DNA of 64,000 nucleotides from JAVBLP01 sp052034625 (GTDB taxonomy: Bacteria; Elusimicrobiota; Endomicrobiia; Endomicrobiales; Endomicrobiaceae). How positions within the stretch are numbered: the stretch's first letter is position 1; every line of letters begins with the position of its first letter. Shown piece after piece: positions 60,372 to 64,000 of the stretch. The DNA is taken from NCBI GenBank assembly GCA_052034625.1, contig JBPOII010000004.1, forward strand, positions 80,472 through 144,471, read 5' to 3'. The notes below the pieces were generated by a model. The model searched no databases, was not told the DNA's origin, and saw nothing but the letters and a program-made list of their open reading frames with translations. The position numbers and the translations under genes are program-made.

Positions 60372-61433
60372 ATGTCAAAGACTTATAAGATTGCACAACT
60401 GCCTGGAGACGGGACAGGTCCTGAAGTATTGAAAGAAGGAATAAAAGTTGTAGAAGAAGCAGCAAAAAAGAATAATTTTAAAATTGAATGGACGCCTTAT
60501 GACCTTGGCGGAGAAAGATATATAAAAACCGGTGAAATTCTCCCTGACAGCATGGTTGAAGAGTTTAAAAAACTCGATGCTATGTATTTGGGCGCTATAG
60601 GTCATCCGGATGTAAAACCCGGAATTCTTGAAAAAGGTATCCTTTTGAGACTCCGTTTTGAGCTTGATCAATATATAAATCTTCGTCCTGTAAAACTTTA
60701 TCCGAATGTCGATACTCCTCTAAAAGATAAAAAGGCAGAAGATATCGATATGATAATAGTCCGCGAAAACACTGAAGGACTTTATACCGGAGCGGGCGGT
60801 TTTTTAAGAAAAGATACTCCTCAAGAAGTTGCAGTTCAAGAATCTATTAATACAAGATACGGTGTAGAAAGATGCATAAAATATGCTTTTGAGATAACTA
60901 AAAAAAGAAACAAAGATAATAAGCTTACACTTTGCGGAAAAACAAATGTTCTGACCTATGCTTCAGATCTATGGCAGAGAGCTTTTAATGATCTGCTTAA
61001 AAACTATCCGACGATAAAAGGCGATTATGTAAATGTTGACGCAGCCTGTATGTGGCTTGTAAAAAATCCGGAATGGTTTGATGTTATTGTTACGGACAAT
61101 CTTTTCGGCGATATAATAACCGATCTTGCGGCAATGATACAAGGCGGAATGGGCGTAGCTGCCGGAGGAAATATTAATCCTGAAGGCGTTTCAATGTTTG
61201 AGCCTATGGGCGGTTCTGCACCTAAATACACAGGTAAAAATGTTATAAATCCCATAGCGACAATAAATGCAGGTGCAATGATGCTCGAGACAATAGGCGA
61301 ATCTAAAGCTGCAAAAGATATAGATAATGCTGTCGTAAAAGCTCTTGAATCCGGTAAAATAAAGAGCATGTCGGCAGGAAAAATGGGAATGGGAACAACT
61401 GAAGTAGGAGATTTAATAGCAAGTCTTATATAA
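60372..61433 (+). CDS. leuB: 3-isopropylmalate dehydrogenase
   Basis: NAD-dependent oxidative decarboxylase completing the leucine precursor. The 353-aa beta-decarboxylating dehydrogenase has G-D-G-T-G-P-E-V at about 12-19, R-x-R-F-E-L-D-Q-Y-I-N-L-R-P near 93-106, V-R-E-N-T-E-G-L-Y near 128-136 and N-L-F-G-D-I-I-T-D near 241-249. Sequence resembles the archaeal/homoisocitrate-type branch as well, so substrate is deduced from the leuACD context. A 149-bp gap with a possible TATGAT -10 (60334) precedes it; GAGG Shine-Dalgarno. Confidence 0.9.
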   Translation: MSKTYKIAQLPGDGTGPEVLKEGIKVVEEAAKKNNFKIEWTPYDLGGERYIKTGEILPDSMVEEFKKLDAMYLGAIGHPDVKPGILEKGILLRLRFELDQYINLRPVKLYPNVDTPLKDKKAEDIDMIIVRENTEGLYTGAGGFLRKDTPQEVAVQESINTRYGVERCIKYAFEITKKRNKDNKLTLCGKTNVLTYASDLWQRAFNDLLKNYPTIKGDYVNVDAACMWLVKNPEWFDVIVTDNLFGDIITDLAAMIQGGMGVAAGGNINPEGVSMFEPMGGSAPKYTGKNVINPIATINAGAMMLETIGESKAAKDIDNAVVKALESGKIKSMSAGKMGMGTTEVGDLIASLI

Positions 61434-61465
61434 AATTATTGGAAAATAAATTCAGAGGAAAAAAA

Positions 61466-62482
61466 ATGAAAAAGTACAGAGTTGCTGTAGCAGGCGCCAC
61501 AGGCGCGGTAGGAAATGAAATGATAAAAATGCTTGAAAGCAGGAATTTTCCCATTGAAAGCATAAAATTTTTAGCTTCTGAACGTTCAGCAGGCAAAACA
61601 ATTAAATATAATGGAAAAGATGTAAAAATAGAGCTGCTGACAAAAGAGTCAGGAAAAGGCGTTGATATAGCACTTTTCAGCGCAGGTGCAACAGTCTCCA
61701 AAGAGTTTGCCCCTTCATTTGTGGCTGACGGCTGTTTTGTCATAGACAATTCAAGTGCATGGAGAATGGAAAAAGAAATACCTTTAGTAGTTCCTGAGGT
61801 AAATCCTCATCATCTTTCAAAAGATAAAAAGCTTATTGCAAATCCTAACTGCTCAACAATACAAATGGTTGTCGCTTTAAAACCTTTACACGATGCGGCA
61901 AAGGTAAAAAGAGTCATCGTTTCAACATATCAGTCAGTATCAGGTGCAGGACAGAAAGGCATAGATGAACTCACAGCACAGGCAAAAGCATGGGCTCTCG
62001 GCCAAGAAATGCCGGCTGCAAATAAATTCCAATATCAAATAGCTTTTAATTTGATACCACAAATAGATGTTTTTACCGAAAACGGCTATACGAAAGAAGA
62101 GATGAAAATGACAAATGAAACAAAAAAGATACTTGATGAAAATATTGAAGTAAGTGCTACATGCATAAGAGTCCCTGTTTTCCGCTCTCATTCTGAAAAT
62201 GTATGGGTAGAAACAGAAAAACCTATAACACCGGCACAGGCAAAAGAACTTTTCTCAAAAGCCGAAGGAATACAGCTTATGGACGAACCTGAAAGCAAAA
62301 AATATCCTATGCCTTTATTTGCTGAAGGAATGCAGACTACTTATGTAGGCAGAATACGCCAAGATATTTCAACAAAGAACAATGCTCTTACTTTCTGGGT
62401 AGTGTCGGATAATCTTCTAAAAGGCGCGGCATTAAATGCGGTTCAAATAGCTGAAACTTTGATAAAAAATGGCATCGTATAA
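61466..62482 (+). CDS. asd: Aspartate-semialdehyde dehydrogenase
   Basis: Reduces aspartyl phosphate in the lysine/threonine/methionine pathway. From the ATG at 61466 (AGAGG just upstream) the protein is 338 aa. N-terminal V-A-G-A-T-G-A-V-G-N binds NADP, catalytic Cys is C129 in N-P-N-C-S-T, and the C-terminal half has R-V-P-V-F-R-S-H-S. An in-frame start at 61439 would add nine residues through the Shine-Dalgarno and is rejected. The downstream gene overlaps it by 14 bp. Confidence 0.94.
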   Translation: MKKYRVAVAGATGAVGNEMIKMLESRNFPIESIKFLASERSAGKTIKYNGKDVKIELLTKESGKGVDIALFSAGATVSKEFAPSFVADGCFVIDNSSAWRMEKEIPLVVPEVNPHHLSKDKKLIANPNCSTIQMVVALKPLHDAAKVKRVIVSTYQSVSGAGQKGIDELTAQAKAWALGQEMPAANKFQYQIAFNLIPQIDVFTENGYTKEEMKMTNETKKILDENIEVSATCIRVPVFRSHSENVWVETEKPITPAQAKELFSKAEGIQLMDEPESKKYPMPLFAEGMQTTYVGRIRQDISTKNNALTFWVVSDNLLKGAALNAVQIAETLIKNGIV

Positions 62483-63158
62483 AAGAATAATTTTCAACGC
62501 CGATGATTTCGGCTACAGAAAAGAGATAAATAAAGGCATTATTTATGCCCACAAAAACGGTCTTGTAAAAAACACAACAGTTTTAACTGACAGAGAAGCT
62601 TTTGAGGATGCCGTTGTCCTGGCAAAAGAAAATCCGGATCTAAAAACCGGGCTTCATATTGATCTTGACCCTTTTTTTAAAATACTAAGGCCTGAGGGGA
62701 AAATAGAAAATACCCCGCTTAACCATGACCGCCTTAGGGAAATCACTGATTCTATAGAAAGGCAGATAGATAAGTTTTTGAATGCCGGCTTGAAACTTTC
62801 ACATTTGGACAGCCATCATCATGCACATATGCATATACAGGTATTGCCCATAGTAGCTTCAAAAGCAAAAGAACTTGGACTCCCTATGCGTTTTTTCAGA
62901 TCTTATTACAATGATGAAAAACAAGCTGATGAGATGAAGCAGATAGTAGATAATTTAGGAATAAAATACTGCCCTCATTTTATAAACGGCTGGTATTGGA
63001 AAAATGTTGATGAAGATTTTCAGCTTGCAGAACTTATGGTTCATCCCGGATTTAATGATGCTTGGAGAGAGTTTGAACTTGAAAGATGCTGCGATCCAAA
63101 GTTGATACGATATTTAAAAGAAGCTAATATTGAAGTGATATCATTTAATGAAATATAA
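62469..63158 (+). CDS. ChbG/YdjC-like carbohydrate deacetylase
   Basis: A 229-aa metal-dependent deacetylase of the YdjC/ChbG family (also HpnK). The metal-binding Asp pair is in F-N-A-D-D-F-G-Y at about 9-16, G-L-H-I-D-L near 61-66 and the His-rich S-H-L-D-S-H-H-H-A-H-M near 109-119. Substrates in the family are acetylated amino sugars or hopanoid precursors; nothing here fixes which. The ATG lies 14 bp inside asd. Confidence 0.83.
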   Translation: MASYKRIIFNADDFGYRKEINKGIIYAHKNGLVKNTTVLTDREAFEDAVVLAKENPDLKTGLHIDLDPFFKILRPEGKIENTPLNHDRLREITDSIERQIDKFLNAGLKLSHLDSHHHAHMHIQVLPIVASKAKELGLPMRFFRSYYNDEKQADEMKQIVDNLGIKYCPHFINGWYWKNVDEDFQLAELMVHPGFNDAWREFELERCCDPKLIRYLKEANIEVISFNEI

Positions 63159-63171
63159 AGGGAAGTGATTT

Positions 63172-63402
63172 ATGTCTTTAGCAAATGTTTTAAAAGTATT
63201 CTCATCAATTGCAGCGGTCGCAGAACCGCATTTAAGCAGAATTATGGATTATAAAAAAGCTTTAGTTATAGCCGAAGCTGAAAAAGAAAGGCTTGAAAAA
63301 GAAAACCGTTCTCTTAAATCACAGCTTTTGTCAGCCTCAATAATTGCCATTATTTTTTTCACAGCATTTCTAATAACACTTATCCTTTTTCTCACAAAAT
63401 AA
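63172..63402 (+). CDS. Small coiled-coil membrane protein, unknown
   Basis: A 76-aa protein: an N-terminal helix, a Glu/Lys-rich coiled coil (about 33-50, A-E-K-E-R-L-E-K-E-N) and a single C-terminal TM segment (about 53-75), so probably tail-anchored. It has GGGAAG before the ATG, lies 13 bp after the deacetylase and ends just before a good terminator. I do not recognise a family. Confidence 0.6.
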   Translation: MSLANVLKVFSSIAAVAEPHLSRIMDYKKALVIAEAEKERLEKENRSLKSQLLSASIIAIIFFTAFLITLILFLTK

Positions 63403-63423
63403 ATAAGTTATACTAAAACTCTC

Positions 63424-63455
63424 AAAAAGCCCGTTATAATGAACGGGCTTTTTTT
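63424..63455 (+). terminator. Rho-independent terminator
   Basis: AAGCCCGTT and AACGGGCTT arms around an ATAATG loop, followed by a run of T. It ends the leuB/asd/deacetylase transcription unit. Confidence 0.92.
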
Positions 63456-63485
63456 AATTAATTATAAAATATAAAATAGATTGAT

Positions 63486-63515
63486 TTTACAATTATTTTA
63501 TGATATTTGTATATT
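63486..63515 (+). promoter_or_regulatory. Candidate promoter of truA
   Basis: TTTACA (63486-63491), 18-bp spacer, TATATT (63510-63515), 32 bp before the truA ATG. Confidence 0.5.
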
Positions 63516-63547
63516 AAACTTGTTCAGACATTTTTCATGGAGTTGAA

Positions 63548-64000
63548 ATGATAAACTATCACTGTATTGTCGAATATGACGGCACACTTTTTTATGGCTG
63601 GGGGAAACAGCCCAATAAAAGAACAGTACAAGGGGAAATTGAAAAAGCACTGTTTAAGATCTTTAATACTGATATAAATATAGTATGCGCCGGAAGAACA
63701 GACAAAGGAGTACATGCCATAGGCCAGTCTATAAGCTTTTTTGCCCCTGAAATTGAGATTAAAAAGCTTATCTTAAGGATAAATTCCCTATTACCGCATG
63801 ATATTTGCATTAAATCAGCCGTTAAAACAGTGCAAAGCTTTAATGCAAGAAAATCTGCAAAATATAAGACATACATATATAAAGTCTACAATAGCCCTAT
63901 AAGAGCACCTTTATACAGAAATTACTCATGGCATATATCAAAAATCCTTGATATTGAAAAAATGAAAAAAGCGGCAGAGTTTTTAAAAGGAAAGAAAGAT
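63548..64000 (+). CDS. truA: tRNA pseudouridine synthase A, 3' end outside window
   Basis: Makes pseudouridine at positions 38-40 of the tRNA anticodon arm. The frame is open from the ATG at 63548 (GGAG upstream) to the last base, giving 151 codons of an expected 245-260. Features: V-E-Y-D-G-T-L-F-Y-G-W near 9-19, R-T-V-Q-G-E-I-E near 26-33, and catalytic D52 in G-R-T-D-K-G-V-H-A, matching E. coli D60. K-T-Y-I-Y-K-V-Y-N near 107 is also family-typical. Confidence 0.93.
   Translation, partial: MINYHCIVEYDGTLFYGWGKQPNKRTVQGEIEKALFKIFNTDINIVCAGRTDKGVHAIGQSISFFAPEIEIKKLILRINSLLPHDICIKSAVKTVQSFNARKSAKYKTYIYKVYNSPIRAPLYRNYSWHISKILDIEKMKKAAEFLKGKKD

Overview
The window reads as a piece of a low-GC, diderm (LPS-bearing) bacterial chromosome. 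Almost every gene is on the + strand; rpmB is the only convincing minus-strand gene. Long runs of genes overlap by 1-14 bases or sit a few bases apart. Lipid A genes, an LpxC-FabZ fusion, a type IV pilus block, a compact genome style and dispersed intergenic repeats would suit the Elusimicrobiota (Endomicrobium-like), but that placement is inference from gene content only; no rRNA gene is present.

Layout: (1) 1-11.9 kb is an outer-membrane/lipid A operon: Skp/OmpH (cut by the window edge), lpxD, lpxC-fabZ, two tandem lpxA, lpxI, an aminotransferase and oxidoreductase pair resembling GnnB/GnnA, lpxB and two MsbA-like ABC exporters. (2) 11.9-17.6 kb holds a PorV-like outer-membrane protein, a short Rel enzyme, rpmB, recG and coaD. 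(3) 17.6-27.6 kb runs from pilT, a pilin and the prepilin peptidase into a surface-glycan block (O-antigen-ligase-like TPR protein, flippase-like protein, GT2, WecA-like transferase, FAD enzyme, SDR, GT4). (4) 27.7-44.3 kb is nucleic-acid maintenance: miaB, a lytic transglycosylase, mutS, a PilZ protein, mutL, miaA, murJ, a DUF4230 protein, a short uvrC, a 7TM histidine kinase, an O6-alkylguanine methyltransferase, a LipM-like octanoyltransferase and rlmN. (5) 44.3-46.4 kb is the most unusual stretch: a CBM9-like lipoprotein with an apparent AUU start, followed by 1.1 kb without a credible gene but packed with hairpins, including three copies of a promoter-plus-hairpin unit. (6) 46.4-54.8 kb carries nusB, ligA, a pseudouridine synthase, a DUF362 ferredoxin, recX, purH, a Tyr-rich secreted protein and lipA. 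(7) 55-64 kb is psd-pssA-leuACD, leuB, asd, a ChbG/YdjC-like deacetylase, two small unknown genes and the start of truA.

Functional themes: complete early lipid A synthesis, perhaps yielding 2,3-diamino-sugar lipid A with amide-linked acyl chains; mutS and mutL for mismatch repair with an endonuclease-type MutL; miaA plus miaB for ms2i6A in tRNA; LipM-like plus LipA for de novo lipoate; phosphatidylethanolamine synthesis; leucine synthesis.

The best candidates for something undescribed are the repeated promoter-hairpin unit at 45.3-46.15 kb, two genes that appear to initiate at AUU after an ideal Shine-Dalgarno, and several genes whose -10 box lies 7-8 bases before the start codon (leaderless mRNAs).
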